Shown piece after piece: positions 24,552 to 33,870 of a stretch of 64,000 bases of DNA. The notes under the pieces were generated by a model. The model did no database searches. It saw only the letters and a program-made list of their open reading frames with translations, and had not been told where the DNA came from. Position numbers and translations under genes: made by a program. The DNA comes from Gaiellasilicea sp963784895 (lineage in GTDB: Bacteria; Actinomycetota; Thermoleophilia; Gaiellales; Gaiellaceae), in NCBI GenBank assembly GCA_963784895.1, contig CAWATM010000009.1, positions 171,045 to 235,044 of the forward strand. Reading direction: 5' to 3'. Each line of letters starts with the position of its first letter. Within the stretch, counting starts at the first letter, position 1.

Positions 24552-26129
24552 CTACGCGACGACCTTGATCGCGAGCCGGAAGGCCGGCAGCTGGTAGCCG
24601 GCCGCGAGACCGGGGGCGTCCATCGCGAACCCGAGCAGCGGCACCATGCCGAGCTGCGGGTAGGGATACGCCGGCTGCTGCGTGTAGAGCAGCGGATAGA
24701 GGTCGATCAGATGCGTGCCGGGAGCGCCGGTGGCGCGCATCTGGATCTGCACGTCGCCGTTCGAGTTGAACCCGCACGCATAGCCGATGTAGGCGTTGTC
24801 GTAGGTCACCGCGACCGTGTTGTCGAGCTGCGTCCAGCCGACGCCCTTCAGCTCGATCACGAACGGCTTGCCTGCCTTGACCGTCTTCGGCATCGAGACG
24901 AAGCTCCGCTTCACGTAGTACGGGAGTTGCGCCTTGATCACGCCCCCCTGCGAGACCTGGACGACGTGCCAGCCGCCGAGCCCGTCGGGAATCGTGATCG
25001 GAGCGCGGATCGAGCCGTCCGGGGTCGCCGTCGCGCGGCCGAGCGGCACGGAGACGAAGCTCCAGCACTGACCGGTGCAGTTGACCCGGTTTCCGACCAC
25101 CGTCGACCAGGAGAGGTCGGCCGGCGCCCCGGGCGTCATCCCGGTCGCGGTCAGCTCGACCTTCGAGTTGACGGCGCCGCTCGTCGAGCTCAGCTTGACC
25201 GCCGCCGCCGTCGAGACGCCCAGGTTGCCGGCCGAGAGGGTCGTCCGCGCGTCGACGGTCGGCTTCACGGCCGCAGGCCACTCGAGCGTGACGGGCGGTG
25301 CGCCGGCGTCCTTCGTGATCGTGAACGCGAGCACGTGGCTGTCAGTCCACGGGACGGGAGACTGGCGCATGTTCAGGTACGGCACCGTGTGGCTGGAGCC
25401 GGCGTACTCGATCCAGTGTGTGCCGGGTGAGCCCGCCGCCCGAAGGGTGAAGGTGGAGACGCCGCGCGTCGTGTTCGCGGAGACGGCGCCGGTGTAGCGG
25501 TTGTCGTAGAGGACGCCGCCGACACTCTCGTACGTCGGCGAGCCCATCCCGACCACCTTCACGGTGATCGGCGTGCCGACCGGCCCACGCTTCGGGCTGA
25601 TCGTCACCTTGCGCTCGAGCAGGAACCCGCCCTTCGCGACCTGGAGCCCGTCGACGACGGCATAGAGGTCGTGCAAGCCCCCGAAGTCGACGGGTGCCTT
25701 GACGCCGACGCTGAAGCCGCCGGCCGCGTTCGTCGTCGTCTTCGCGAGCGCGACGGCGATCTTGTCGACCTTGCGGCCGATGTAGTCGACGCTGTCCGGC
25801 TTGGGGTCGAGGACGTAGCGGATGCTCGCCGTCATCCAGACGAGGGTGACGGCCTTCGAGGGCGGCAGGCCCGTCCCGGAGACGGTCAGTGCCGCTCCTG
25901 CCGGCGCGACGTCCGGCTTCGTCGTGAGGGTCTTCATCGGCTCGGCGGGCTTGCCCGCGTCGACGACGGCTCCCGGCAGGGCCGGCGTTCCTGGAATCAC
26001 GGGTGCGGTGACCGGCATCGGCTCGGCGAAAGCGGCTGACTGCGTGAGCAGCAGCACGCCTGTAGCGGTCACGAGCGTGATGAGGAGCCTTCTCGCGGAA
26101 GAGCCCGACCGCGGCGTGTTGGCGCTCAT
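24552..26129 (-). CDS. Secreted protein with duplicated Ig/IPT-like domains
   Basis: 525 residues with a signal peptide (RLLITLVTATGVLLLTQSAAFA). Four beta-rich modules follow. Modules 2 and 4 are clear duplicates: VGTPITVKVVGMG...YDNRYTGAVSAN...RAAGSPGTHWIEYAG against AGKPFVIELKGVGW...YDNAYIGYACGFN...RATGAPGTHLIDLYP. This pattern suggests an adhesive or structural cell-surface protein. It is the third of three exported-protein genes on this strand. Confidence 0.75.
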   Translation of the reverse strand: MSANTPRSGSSARRLLITLVTATGVLLLTQSAAFAEPMPVTAPVIPGTPALPGAVVDAGKPAEPMKTLTTKPDVAPAGAALTVSGTGLPPSKAVTLVWMTASIRYVLDPKPDSVDYIGRKVDKIAVALAKTTTNAAGGFSVGVKAPVDFGGLHDLYAVVDGLQVAKGGFLLERKVTISPKRGPVGTPITVKVVGMGSPTYESVGGVLYDNRYTGAVSANTTRGVSTFTLRAAGSPGTHWIEYAGSSHTVPYLNMRQSPVPWTDSHVLAFTITKDAGAPPVTLEWPAAVKPTVDARTTLSAGNLGVSTAAAVKLSSTSGAVNSKVELTATGMTPGAPADLSWSTVVGNRVNCTGQCWSFVSVPLGRATATPDGSIRAPITIPDGLGGWHVVQVSQGGVIKAQLPYYVKRSFVSMPKTVKAGKPFVIELKGVGWTQLDNTVAVTYDNAYIGYACGFNSNGDVQIQMRATGAPGTHLIDLYPLLYTQQPAYPYPQLGMVPLLGFAMDAPGLAAGYQLPAFRLAIKVVA

Positions 26130-26150
26130 GTCAGTTCTCCTTGCCTCGGG

Positions 26151-27059
26151 TTACGGAACGATCGTGATGACGTAGTCGTAGGTGCCGGTCTTGCCGCTCT
26201 CGAGCGTGTACGCGATCCTCAGCGTCGAGTCGCCGAGCGGGAAGGTGGCGGGGATGTTCCAGGCGGCCGTCCAGAACCAGACGCGGTTCGTGGTCGCCCC
26301 ATGCGCGCCCCAGTTGAGCGTGAGCGGCGGGGTGACACCGGGCACGGTCAGGGTCGCCGTGGAGACGTTCTCGGTCGAGAGGACGTTGCCCGTGGCCAGC
26401 TCCGAGCCCCACGCCCGCAGCACGAACTGCTCGCCGCGCTTGAACACGTTGGTCTGCGTGCAGCCGACCGGCCGTGGCGCCGTGCCGGAGGGCCTGGTGC
26501 CGTTGACGCTGTCGACGTAGAGCGCGACGTCGAGCTTCCCGTCGGCCGGGACCGCCGGGTTGGCGGCGACCGGAGCGGTGTAGCTCGTCGTGGTCGTCCT
26601 GGTCACGGTCAACTGCGACGACGTGACCGGCAGCTGCACGAACTGGCCCTTCCGCTTCGCCTCGAGCTTGATCAGGATCTTGAAGTTGACCAGCCCGACC
26701 GGATAGGTCGCGGGCACGGTCCAGGTTCCGGACCACGGCATCCGCGGGCTTGCGCCGGGCGCCTGCGCGTTGTAGCGCAGCTTCACGTTCGGCTGGTTCG
26801 GAATGGTGACGTAGAAGTACTTGACGTCCTTGGCGGCGATGACCTTGCGGGTCTTGCCGTCGACGGCGTATGCCCGGAAGACGACCGTCGAACCGGGGGC
26901 GATCTGAGTGATCAGCGCCCGCTCGGCCGTCACAGTCTGGGAGGCGATGAAGACCTGCTGCACGGTCGGCGCCGGGAAGGGGGTCTCCTGGGCGTGTGCG
27001 ACCGCCGGGAGCGCAGCCGTGGCGGCGATCGCGGCGACCAAGATCAGAACGATTCTCAT
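26151..27059 (-). CDS. Secreted beta-rich protein, unknown function
   Basis: 302 residues with a signal peptide (MRIVLILVAAIAATAALPAVAHA). Two beta-sandwich-like halves share MPWSGTWTVPATYPVGLVNFKI and VWFWTAAWNIPATFPLGDSTLRIAY, a repeated W-x-(I/V)PATxPxG motif, so the protein is an internal duplication. No catalytic signature is seen. It is separated by 21 bp from the 525-residue secreted protein, likely the same operon. Confidence 0.75.
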   Translation of the reverse strand: MRIVLILVAAIAATAALPAVAHAQETPFPAPTVQQVFIASQTVTAERALITQIAPGSTVVFRAYAVDGKTRKVIAAKDVKYFYVTIPNQPNVKLRYNAQAPGASPRMPWSGTWTVPATYPVGLVNFKILIKLEAKRKGQFVQLPVTSSQLTVTRTTTTSYTAPVAANPAVPADGKLDVALYVDSVNGTRPSGTAPRPVGCTQTNVFKRGEQFVLRAWGSELATGNVLSTENVSTATLTVPGVTPPLTLNWGAHGATTNRVWFWTAAWNIPATFPLGDSTLRIAYTLESGKTGTYDYVITIVP

Positions 27060-27092
27060 GGTGCTCCTTTGTGTGCGCTCGATGGGCACGAG

Positions 27093-27602
27093 CTACTTCG
27101 TCAGCGTCCCGGTGAACTTGGCCGTGAACGTGCCCTTGCCCCGGTCGTAGACGCCGGTGATCTTGAGCTTGCCGCGGACGTTCGCGAGCTTTCCGTATCC
27201 CTTGATCACCGTGGCCTTCGCGTTGATGCTGAAGACCTGGCCGCTCTCGTCGCCGCAGCCGCTCGAGCCGGGCACGACCTTGAAGGTGAGCTTGGTCTTC
27301 CCCAGGCCGACGAGCGCGCCGGTGCCGATGAAGGGGACGCACGGCTGGGCCGACGAATCGCCCTTCCCCTTGCCGGTGACCTTGCTGACGCCGATCGGCG
27401 TGCCCTTGCCGGCGCCGTTCGCGGTGATGTCGGCGACGCTGCCGTCGACCCTGACGACCGCGGTGCCTGCGTAGCTCGCCTTGAACGGGACGGCGGTGGC
27501 CGTGCCGGCAGAGGTCGCCGCCGCGGTCGCGCCGGCCCCGGCCGCGAGGGCGGCTGTTGCGATCACGCCTGCTGCGGTGGTGCCGAAGCGATGGCTTCTC
27601 AT
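27093..27602 (-). CDS. Secreted 169-residue beta protein
   Basis: The signal peptide region ATAALAAGAGATAAATSAGTATA is followed by a Gly/Thr/Lys-rich beta domain (ADITANGAGKGTPIGVSKVTGKGKG...GKLANVRGKLKITGVYDRGKGTFTAKFTGTLTK) with two cysteines (CVPF, GCGD). It looks like a small secreted barrel or sandwich. The function is unknown. It is the first gene of the exported trio, 33 bp ahead of the next. Confidence 0.7.
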   Translation of the reverse strand: MRSHRFGTTAAGVIATAALAAGAGATAAATSAGTATAVPFKASYAGTAVVRVDGSVADITANGAGKGTPIGVSKVTGKGKGDSSAQPCVPFIGTGALVGLGKTKLTFKVVPGSSGCGDESGQVFSINAKATVIKGYGKLANVRGKLKITGVYDRGKGTFTAKFTGTLTK

Positions 27603-27861
27603 GAGTACTCCTCTAGTCGCGGAATACGGCGAATCATCGAGCGGTGCCGTCGCCGCGGCATCCGCTCCCTGCCGTACCGCCCGTGCGGGAAAACCCCGAT
27701 CCGGTCAGCGTCTCGAAGCCGCGCTCGCGGGGCCGTGGAGCTGTACGAGCGAACCGGAAACCGCGTCGTCGAGCATTGGCGGGCTGTCCTCACCGAGAGG
27801 GCGATCGACTAGCCGGACTGAACGAACCAAGACTCTGCGCGTGCGCGGCCCTCTCGCCGTG
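27603..27861. other. Gene-free spacer upstream of the exported trio
   Basis: About 260 bp with no coding region I can support on either strand. Short open frames here lack family character. It should contain the promoter of the trio, but I see no convincing -35/-10 pair or repeat. Confidence 0.5.
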
Positions 27862-28305
27862 TCAATCGAGCGTGAGCTTCATCTCGGCCTCGCCGCCGTG
27901 CACCTCGCCGGTCGGCTCGAAGCCGGAGCGCTCGTAGAACGCCATTGCCGAGTGCGGGCCGGGGACGACGCTGAGGGTCACTTCGGCGACGCCGTCGGCG
28001 CGCGCCTCGTCGAGCAGCAGCTCGAGCGCGCGGCGGCCGACACCTTTCCCTTGGAAGCGCGCGTCGACCATGAAGCGCCAGATGTAGAAGACCTGCTCGT
28101 CGGGATCGCGCCAGACCATGGCGAAGCCGGCCGGCTCCTCGCCGGCGTAGATCGCGCGGAACCACGCCTTCGGCTCGAAGTGAGCCTCCGCGATCGAAAC
28201 GGCGTTCGGCGCCACGAGTCCGTGCTGCTTCGGGCCGACGTCGAGCGCGGTGATCTGCCGGACCGTCTCCTTCGTGATTTCTCGCAGGCTTGTCTCGGCG
28301 GCCAT
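27862..28305 (-). CDS. GNAT-family N-acetyltransferase
   Basis: 147 residues with the GNAT fold: FVIYIWRFMVDARFQGKGVGRRALELLLDEA contains the acetyl-CoA loop (Q/RxxGxG/A as QGKGVG), followed by SVVPGPHSAMAFYERSGFEPTGE, typical of motif B. The family branch resembles diamine/spermidine acetyltransferases (W-R-F-M-V-D), but the substrate is open. It is divergent from 28341. Confidence 0.88.
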   Translation of the reverse strand: MAAETSLREITKETVRQITALDVGPKQHGLVAPNAVSIAEAHFEPKAWFRAIYAGEEPAGFAMVWRDPDEQVFYIWRFMVDARFQGKGVGRRALELLLDEARADGVAEVTLSVVPGPHSAMAFYERSGFEPTGEVHGGEAEMKLTLD

Positions 28306-28340
28306 GCCGTGACTTTAGACCCCGCTTTAAGGTTGCGACC

Positions 28341-28994
28341 ATGCCGCTGCAGAACCGCGTCACGCCGCTCGGCGAGCTGATCGCCACTCCGGCGCGCGGG
28401 CTCGTCTACGGAAACCGCGGCTGCCTGCACGACGCGCACGGCCGGATCCGGCGCGCGTGGCAGGTGAAGCGCTGGATCGCCTGCCGGCTCGAGTTCAAGG
28501 AGCGGACGCGAGCACTGCTGCAGCCGGGCCGGTTCACGGAGCTCTTCTTCCTCGACGAGGCGACCGCGTTCGCCGCTGGGCACCGGCCGTGCGCCGAGTG
28601 CCGCCGCGCCGACTATGTCCGGTTCCTCGAGATCGTCGGCGGTCATGGGGCGGATGAGGTCGACGCGCGTCTGCATGCGGAGCGGCTCGACGGCCGCGAG
28701 CGCCGGCTCCACCGAGCGCGTTACCCCGACCTTCCCGATGGGGCGCTCGTGCTGGAGGACGGGACGCCGCTGCTGGTTCTCGGCGAGCGGCTGTTCGAGT
28801 GGACGCCGGCCGGCTACACACGACCGAGGGCGCGGTTCGGCGGGCCGGCGGCCGCGATCACGCCGCCGACGCTGCTCGACGTGCTCCGCGCCCGCTGGGA
28901 GCCGCTCGTGCCGTTCCTCCACCCGAGCGCGCCGATGAGAACTGGCCGCGCCGATCGTCTCTCTGTCGAGCCCGACACAAAGGAGGAGCGATGA
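28341..28994 (+). CDS. Conserved hypothetical protein with RPCAECRR motif
   Basis: 217 residues beginning MPLQNRVTPLGELIATPARGLVYGNRGCLHD, followed by WQVKRWIACRLEFKERTR, GRFTELFFLDEATAFAAGHRPCAECRRADY and a C-terminal TPAGYTRPRARF. I recognise this as a widely distributed conserved protein but know no assigned function. The single CxxC could bind metal with nearby His residues. The stop overlaps the start of the DHFR-like gene (ATGA). Confidence 0.75.
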   Translation: MPLQNRVTPLGELIATPARGLVYGNRGCLHDAHGRIRRAWQVKRWIACRLEFKERTRALLQPGRFTELFFLDEATAFAAGHRPCAECRRADYVRFLEIVGGHGADEVDARLHAERLDGRERRLHRARYPDLPDGALVLEDGTPLLVLGERLFEWTPAGYTRPRARFGGPAAAITPPTLLDVLRARWEPLVPFLHPSAPMRTGRADRLSVEPDTKEER

Positions 28995-29644
28995 GGAAGC
29001 TCGTTGCCGGAACATTCCTGACCCTCGACGGTGTCATGCAGGCGCCGGGCGGCCCCGAGGAGGATCCGACCGGGGGCTTTGCGCACGGCGGCTGGTCGGT
29101 CAGCTACTGGGACGACCTGATGGGCGCGGCCATGGCCGAGTGGATGGGGCAAGGCTTCGACCTCGTTCTCGGCCGGAGGACGTACGAGATCTTCGCCGCA
29201 CACTGGCCGCACTCCACCGAGCCGGGTGCTGCGGAGCTGAATGCCGCCACGAAGCATGTTGCATCGCGCACGCTCGAGCGTGTCGATTGGGAGAACTCGC
29301 ACCTGCTCGAGGGCGACGTCGCCGCTGCGGTCCGGCAGCTGAAGGAGCAGGACGGTCCCGAGCTGCAGGTGCACGGGAGCGGTGACCTGCTGCAGACACT
29401 GCAGCGGCACGATCTCATCGACGAGTACCGGCTGAAGATCTTTCCGCTCGTCCTCGGCACCGGAAAGCGGCTGTTCGGCGACGGAGCGATCCCCGCGGCG
29501 CTCCGGCTCACCGACTCGAAGGTCGCGTCCACGGGCGTCGTGATCGCGACCTACGAGCGGGCGGGCGAGCTCGAGTACGGCTCGTTCGCGCTCGAGGAGC
29601 CGACCCCGGAGGAGGTGGAGCGGCGGCAGCGGCTGGAGGGATAG
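28991..29644 (+). CDS. Dihydrofolate-reductase/RibD C-terminal-like reductase
   Basis: 217 residues: MRKLVAGTFLTLDGVMQAPGG opening, LVLGRRTYEIFAAHWP, LQVHGSGDLLQTLQRHDLIDEYRLKIFPLVLGTGKRLFG. This is the RibD_C fold of small NADPH-dependent reductases. It is not a folate DHFR proper, and the physiological substrate is unknown. The ATG has AGGAGGAG upstream and overlaps the previous stop. A second, more divergent family member lies at 35226. Confidence 0.88.
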   Translation: MRKLVAGTFLTLDGVMQAPGGPEEDPTGGFAHGGWSVSYWDDLMGAAMAEWMGQGFDLVLGRRTYEIFAAHWPHSTEPGAAELNAATKHVASRTLERVDWENSHLLEGDVAAAVRQLKEQDGPELQVHGSGDLLQTLQRHDLIDEYRLKIFPLVLGTGKRLFGDGAIPAALRLTDSKVASTGVVIATYERAGELEYGSFALEEPTPEEVERRQRLEG

Positions 29645-29666
29645 CAGGAGGACTGGCGGCCGGGCA

Positions 29667-31295
29667 TTGAGCGCGGGGCTCTGGCTCCGCGAGGGCGAGC
29701 TCCGCGTCGGTCTCGGCTGCATGCGGCTGGACGAGGACGCGTTCGAGAAGGTCGTCGGGGCCGCGGCTGCGGCCGGGATCACGGTCTTCGACACCGCCCG
29801 CGCCTACGAGGGCAACGAGCAGCTGCTCGCCCGCGCGCTGCGCCGCAGTGGTGCGGACGCGACCGCGCGGATCGTGACGAAAGGCGGCATGGGCCGGCCA
29901 GGAGGTGCGTGGGTCCCTGACGGCCGCGCGAAGTCGATCCGCGCCGACTGCGAGGCGAGCCTCGACGCGCTCGAAGGCGTGCCGATCGACCTCTATCTCG
30001 TCCATGCACCGGATCCGCGGACGCCGTGGCGCACGTCGGTGCGAGCGCTCGCACGGCTCGTGGAGGCCGGGCTCGTCCGGCGCGTCGGGCTCTCGAACGT
30101 CAACCGCCGGCAGCTGGACGAGGCGCTCGACCTCGCTCCGGTTGCGGCGGTGCAGGTCGCGCTCTCGCCCTTCGACGACCGGGCGCTCCGCGGCGGCGTC
30201 CTCGAGCGGTGCGACGAGCTCGGACTCACGCTGATCGCGCACTCGCCGCTCGGTGGGCCGAAGCGCGCGGCGCGCATCGACGCGGAGGAGACGCTCGCGT
30301 GGCTGCTCGGCCTCTCGCGCGTGGTCGTCCCGATCCCGGGCGCTCGGCGTCCGGAGACCGCCCGCTCTGCGGCGCGGGCCGCGGCGACGGCTCCCGCTCC
30401 GACGGCATTCCGGCCGCGACGCCCGAGCGCACCGCGCGGCGACGGCGAGGTGGTCCTCGTGATGGGGATCCCGGGCGCGGGCAAGAGCCGCGTCGCCGCG
30501 AGCTACACGTCGCGCGACTATCTCCGCTTGAACCGCGACGAGCGCGGCGGCTCGTTGCGCGAGCTCGCCGGCGCGCTCGACGACGTGCTGGCGTCCGGTG
30601 CGCGACGTGTCGTTCTCGACAACACCTACCTCACGCGTGCGGTCCGAAGCGACGTGCTCGAGGTCGCGGGCAAGCACGGCGTCCCTGTGCGCTGCATCTG
30701 GCTCGACACGCCGCTCGCCCAGGCTCAGGTCAACGTCGTCGAGCGAGTGCTCGAGCGCTTCGGCGCGTTGCCGCCGCCGGAGGAGCTGCGGGAGCTGGCG
30801 AAGCGCGAGCAGGGAGTGCTGCTGCCGACGTCGCAGATGCGGGCGCTCCGCGAGCTCGAGCCGCCGGACGCCGACGAGGGCTTCGCCGCCGTCGAGCAGG
30901 TGTCGTTCGAGCGCACGCCCGGCTCGGGGAGCCCCGGCGTCGTCGTTGCCGCGGCGGCGCTGGCGAAACCGGGTTGGGAGCACACGCTCGAGCAGTGCGA
31001 CCGGGACGCGCCGCACCTCGTCTACGACTGGAATCCCGAGGACGACCGGGGAACCCTCGCAGCCGCCGCCGCGCGCGTCTCGGCGTTCGTCTCCGGGCAC
31101 GTCGAGAGCGCTCTCTGTCCGCACGCGGCAGGTCCGCCGAGCTGCTGGTGCCGGCCGCCGCTGCCCGGACTCCCGCTCGCGTTCGCGCGCGAGCACAGCG
31201 TCGACCTCTCACGCTCGTTCCTGGTGGGCTCGACGCCGGCCCACCGGACGCTCGCGACCACGCTCGGAGCCCGCTTCGTCGCGATCGGCGATTAG
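29667..31295 (+). CDS. Three-domain fusion: aldo-keto reductase, P-loop kinase, GmhB-like HAD remnant
   Basis: 542 residues. Residues 1-240 form an aldo-keto reductase with the full catalytic tetrad D42, Y47, K72, H113. Residues ~260-415 form a polynucleotide/zeta-toxin-type kinase domain with Walker A GIPGAGKS (267-274) and DNTYLTRAVRSDV. The last ~120 residues carry CPHAAGPPSCWCRPPLPGL (C484, H486, C493, C495), the zinc loop of GmhB/histidinol-phosphatase-type HAD enzymes. However, no DxD nucleophile motif is visible and the final GD motif reads GS. The TTG start is 14 bp after an AGGAGGA site. I know of no described protein with this order; the substrate is unknown. Confidence 0.8.
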   Translation: MSAGLWLREGELRVGLGCMRLDEDAFEKVVGAAAAAGITVFDTARAYEGNEQLLARALRRSGADATARIVTKGGMGRPGGAWVPDGRAKSIRADCEASLDALEGVPIDLYLVHAPDPRTPWRTSVRALARLVEAGLVRRVGLSNVNRRQLDEALDLAPVAAVQVALSPFDDRALRGGVLERCDELGLTLIAHSPLGGPKRAARIDAEETLAWLLGLSRVVVPIPGARRPETARSAARAAATAPAPTAFRPRRPSAPRGDGEVVLVMGIPGAGKSRVAASYTSRDYLRLNRDERGGSLRELAGALDDVLASGARRVVLDNTYLTRAVRSDVLEVAGKHGVPVRCIWLDTPLAQAQVNVVERVLERFGALPPPEELRELAKREQGVLLPTSQMRALRELEPPDADEGFAAVEQVSFERTPGSGSPGVVVAAAALAKPGWEHTLEQCDRDAPHLVYDWNPEDDRGTLAAAAARVSAFVSGHVESALCPHAAGPPSCWCRPPLPGLPLAFAREHSVDLSRSFLVGSTPAHRTLATTLGARFVAIGD

Positions 31296-31309
31296 GAGAG
31301 GATCGCGCG

Positions 31310-33043
31310 ATGAGCGCCCTCCGCTCGTACGCGCGCTCGCTCCTGCCGCGATCGCTTGCACACGCCGCGCCGGGGCTGGCGCTGCTGCTCCGGTACCCGC
31401 GGTCGCACCTGCGCTCCGACCTGATTGCGGGAGCCACCGTCGGCGCGGTCGCCGTCCCCTCGGCGCTCGCGATGGCGGAGCTGGCCGGGCTGCCGGTCGT
31501 CTTCGGCCTCTACGCGACGTTCCTGCCGCTCGCGGTCTACGGCCTGCTCGCCACCTCGCGGCAGCAGGTGGTGGGGCCCGACTCGACGCTGGCCGCCCTG
31601 ACCGCAGTAGCGGTCGCGCCGCTCGCGGTCGTCGGCGGCGAGCCGGATCCGGCGCGGTACGCCGCGCTGGCGGCGGCGCTCGCGCTGACGATGGGAACCC
31701 TCCTCTTCGTCGCCGGCGCGCTGCGGCTCGGCTTCATCGCCGACTTCTTCGGCAAGCCGGTGCTGCTCGGCTACATCAACGGTGTCGCGCTGATCGTGAT
31801 CTCATCGCAGCTCGGCAAGCTGCTCGGGATCAACGTCACTGTCGCGGAGTTCTTCCCGATCATCAAGGAGGTCGTTTCCGAGCTCGACGATCTGAACGGG
31901 ACGACGGTCCTGCTCAGTGCCGGCCTGATCGCGCTCGCCCTTGCCGTCAAGCGCTTCCTGCCCGTGGTGCCGCCGTCCCTCGTCGTGCTCGGCGCCGGCC
32001 TCCTCGTCGCGGCGGTCGCGGATCTCGAGGACCGTGGCGTCGCCGTCGTCGGCGACGTGGAGGAGGGCCTGCCGCCGCTCGCCGTCCCTGACGTCGGCGT
32101 CGGCGATTACGTCGACCTGTTGCTGCCGGCGGTGGCGTTCTCGCTCATCGCCTTTGCAGACCTGACCGCGACCGTGCGGACGTTCGCCCAGAAGCACGGC
32201 TACGAGGTCGACGCGAACCGGGAGCTCCGAGCACTCGGCGCGGCGAACGTCGTCGGCGGCATGACGAGCGCATTCCCAGGCTCCTCGTCCAACTCGCGCA
32301 CGGCCGTGAACGACTCGACGGGCGCGAAGACGCAGGCGGCGGTGATCATCGCGGCGGCGGTCGTCGGCATCTTCCTCCTCGTCGCGATGCCGCTGATCGA
32401 GCCGCTGCCGAAGGCCGCGCTCGGCGTGATCATCGTCGTCGCCGCGGCGGGGCTGATCAACGCCGGCTCGATCTGGCGGCTGCGCCACGTCCGCCCCGCC
32501 GAGACGGCGCTCGCGCTCGTCGCCCTCGGCGGTGTGCTCGTCTTCGGCGTCGTCGGCGGTGTTGCGGTCGCGATCATGCTCTCGGTCGGGGTCTTCCTCT
32601 ATCGGGCGGCGCGTCCGCACGACGCTGTCCTCGGCCGCGTCGCCGACGTCGACGGCTACCACGACATCGAGCGCTGGGAGGGCGCCGAGGTGGTGCCGGG
32701 GCTGCTCGTCTACCGCTTCGACGCGCCGCTCTTCTTCGTCAACGCCGAGTACCTCCACACGCGGGTGCTCACGCTCGCAGACGGCGCCGACGGGCTGCGC
32801 TGGGTCGTCCTCAACGCCGAGGCCTGGATGTACCTCGATTCGACCGCGATCGACGTGCTCCAGCGACTGCACCGCGACCTCGAGCAGCGCGGGGTCGTGC
32901 TCTGCTTCGCCCGGCTGAAGGGGCGGCAGCGCGAGATCTTCGAGGAGACGGGACTGACGGCGCAGATCGGCTCCGACCGGTTCTTCCCGACCGTGCGCGC
33001 GGCGGTGGCCGCGTTCGAGACGCGCTCGTCCGGCTTGGACTGA
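31310..33043 (+). CDS. SulP-family anion transporter with STAS domain
   Basis: 577 residues: a membrane domain of ~12-14 helices with GATVGAVAVPSALAMAELAGLP and GMTSAFPGSSSNSRTAVNDSTGAKTQ (SulP consensus regions), then a C-terminal STAS domain (LLVYRFDAPLFFVNAEYL...AEAWMYLDSTAIDVLQRL). SulP proteins move sulfate, bicarbonate or dicarboxylates; the substrate is not deducible. ATG start with AGGAGAG upstream, 14 bp after the fusion gene, so possibly co-transcribed. Confidence 0.93.
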   Translation: MSALRSYARSLLPRSLAHAAPGLALLLRYPRSHLRSDLIAGATVGAVAVPSALAMAELAGLPVVFGLYATFLPLAVYGLLATSRQQVVGPDSTLAALTAVAVAPLAVVGGEPDPARYAALAAALALTMGTLLFVAGALRLGFIADFFGKPVLLGYINGVALIVISSQLGKLLGINVTVAEFFPIIKEVVSELDDLNGTTVLLSAGLIALALAVKRFLPVVPPSLVVLGAGLLVAAVADLEDRGVAVVGDVEEGLPPLAVPDVGVGDYVDLLLPAVAFSLIAFADLTATVRTFAQKHGYEVDANRELRALGAANVVGGMTSAFPGSSSNSRTAVNDSTGAKTQAAVIIAAAVVGIFLLVAMPLIEPLPKAALGVIIVVAAAGLINAGSIWRLRHVRPAETALALVALGGVLVFGVVGGVAVAIMLSVGVFLYRAARPHDAVLGRVADVDGYHDIERWEGAEVVPGLLVYRFDAPLFFVNAEYLHTRVLTLADGADGLRWVVLNAEAWMYLDSTAIDVLQRLHRDLEQRGVVLCFARLKGRQREIFEETGLTAQIGSDRFFPTVRAAVAAFETRSSGLD

Positions 33044-33832
33044 CTACGGCGCCCGTGCCGCAGGGGGGAGCTCCATGGACGCGCGGAGCGCGATGAGCGG
33101 CGTGTCGGGCACGGTCACGAGCCCGCGAGTCGGCCGGTCGAGGTCGAACGTGATCAGGAGCAGCACCGAGACGAACGAGGCCGCCAGGACGACGGTGATC
33201 ACGCCGCGCGAGAGGATCGCCAGGTAGAGGGCGAGCAGGCCGAGGCCGATCGCCGCGCCGACGATCTCGATCACGAGCACCGCCGTCGGCACGCGATTGT
33301 TCAGCGCCGACACGCGCACGGTCTGAAGGTCGATCATCTCGTTCAGCGTCTCGACGTAGAGGCGTGGCGCGCTGTCCTGGGGCGAGCCGGCGAGCGCCTC
33401 GCCGGCGAGGCGCCAGAGCGAGCGCTGCAACCTCGCTCCCTCTGCGACCTCCGCCTTCGCCGCCGCGCTCCCCGGGATCGAGTGCGAGAGCGCGATGCTC
33501 GTGTCCGTGTAGCGCACGAGCAGGTCGAGCGACCGCGTCCGGATCGGCTCTCGCAGCGTCTGTGCGCGCAGATAGGTCGTGCCGATCGCGTTCGCGTCGG
33601 CGACCACGGCCGCGCGCCGCGAGTCGTAGCGCCCTACCGCCATCGTCAGGCCGAAGGCGAGGATCAGCGCCACCAGGCCGAGCAGCGCCGCCTGGACGAC
33701 GCCGACGGGTTCCCGCAGGATCTCGGCCTTGTCGCGCAGCCGGCGTCCGGCGACGACGCCGAGCAGCGTCATCCCGAGCACGATCCCGAAGAGCAGCAGC
33801 CCGAGCTCGACGCTGCTCAGTCGAAAGAACAC
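33044..33832 (-). CDS. DUF4239/bestrophin-like membrane protein
   Basis: 262 residues with two N-terminal and two C-terminal membrane helices flanking a helical domain. The motif VGVVQAALLGLVALILAFGLTMAVGRYDSRRAAVVADANAIGTTYLRAQ is characteristic of the DUF4239 (bestrophin-like) family. An ion-channel role is suggested only by family name. It converges with the SulP gene with no gap. Confidence 0.85.
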   Translation of the reverse strand: MFFRLSSVELGLLLFGIVLGMTLLGVVAGRRLRDKAEILREPVGVVQAALLGLVALILAFGLTMAVGRYDSRRAAVVADANAIGTTYLRAQTLREPIRTRSLDLLVRYTDTSIALSHSIPGSAAAKAEVAEGARLQRSLWRLAGEALAGSPQDSAPRLYVETLNEMIDLQTVRVSALNNRVPTAVLVIEIVGAAIGLGLLALYLAILSRGVITVVLAASFVSVLLLITFDLDRPTRGLVTVPDTPLIALRASMELPPAARAP

Positions 33833-33870
33833 CGGACGAGTATTACGCGGACGATAGAGTCGGGACGAGG

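Noticed and set aside
27644..27937. Short plus-strand open frame between the exported trio and the acetyltransferase
   Set aside because: No ribosome site, Arg/Pro/Ser-rich shadow composition, and it runs antisense into the acetyltransferase gene.
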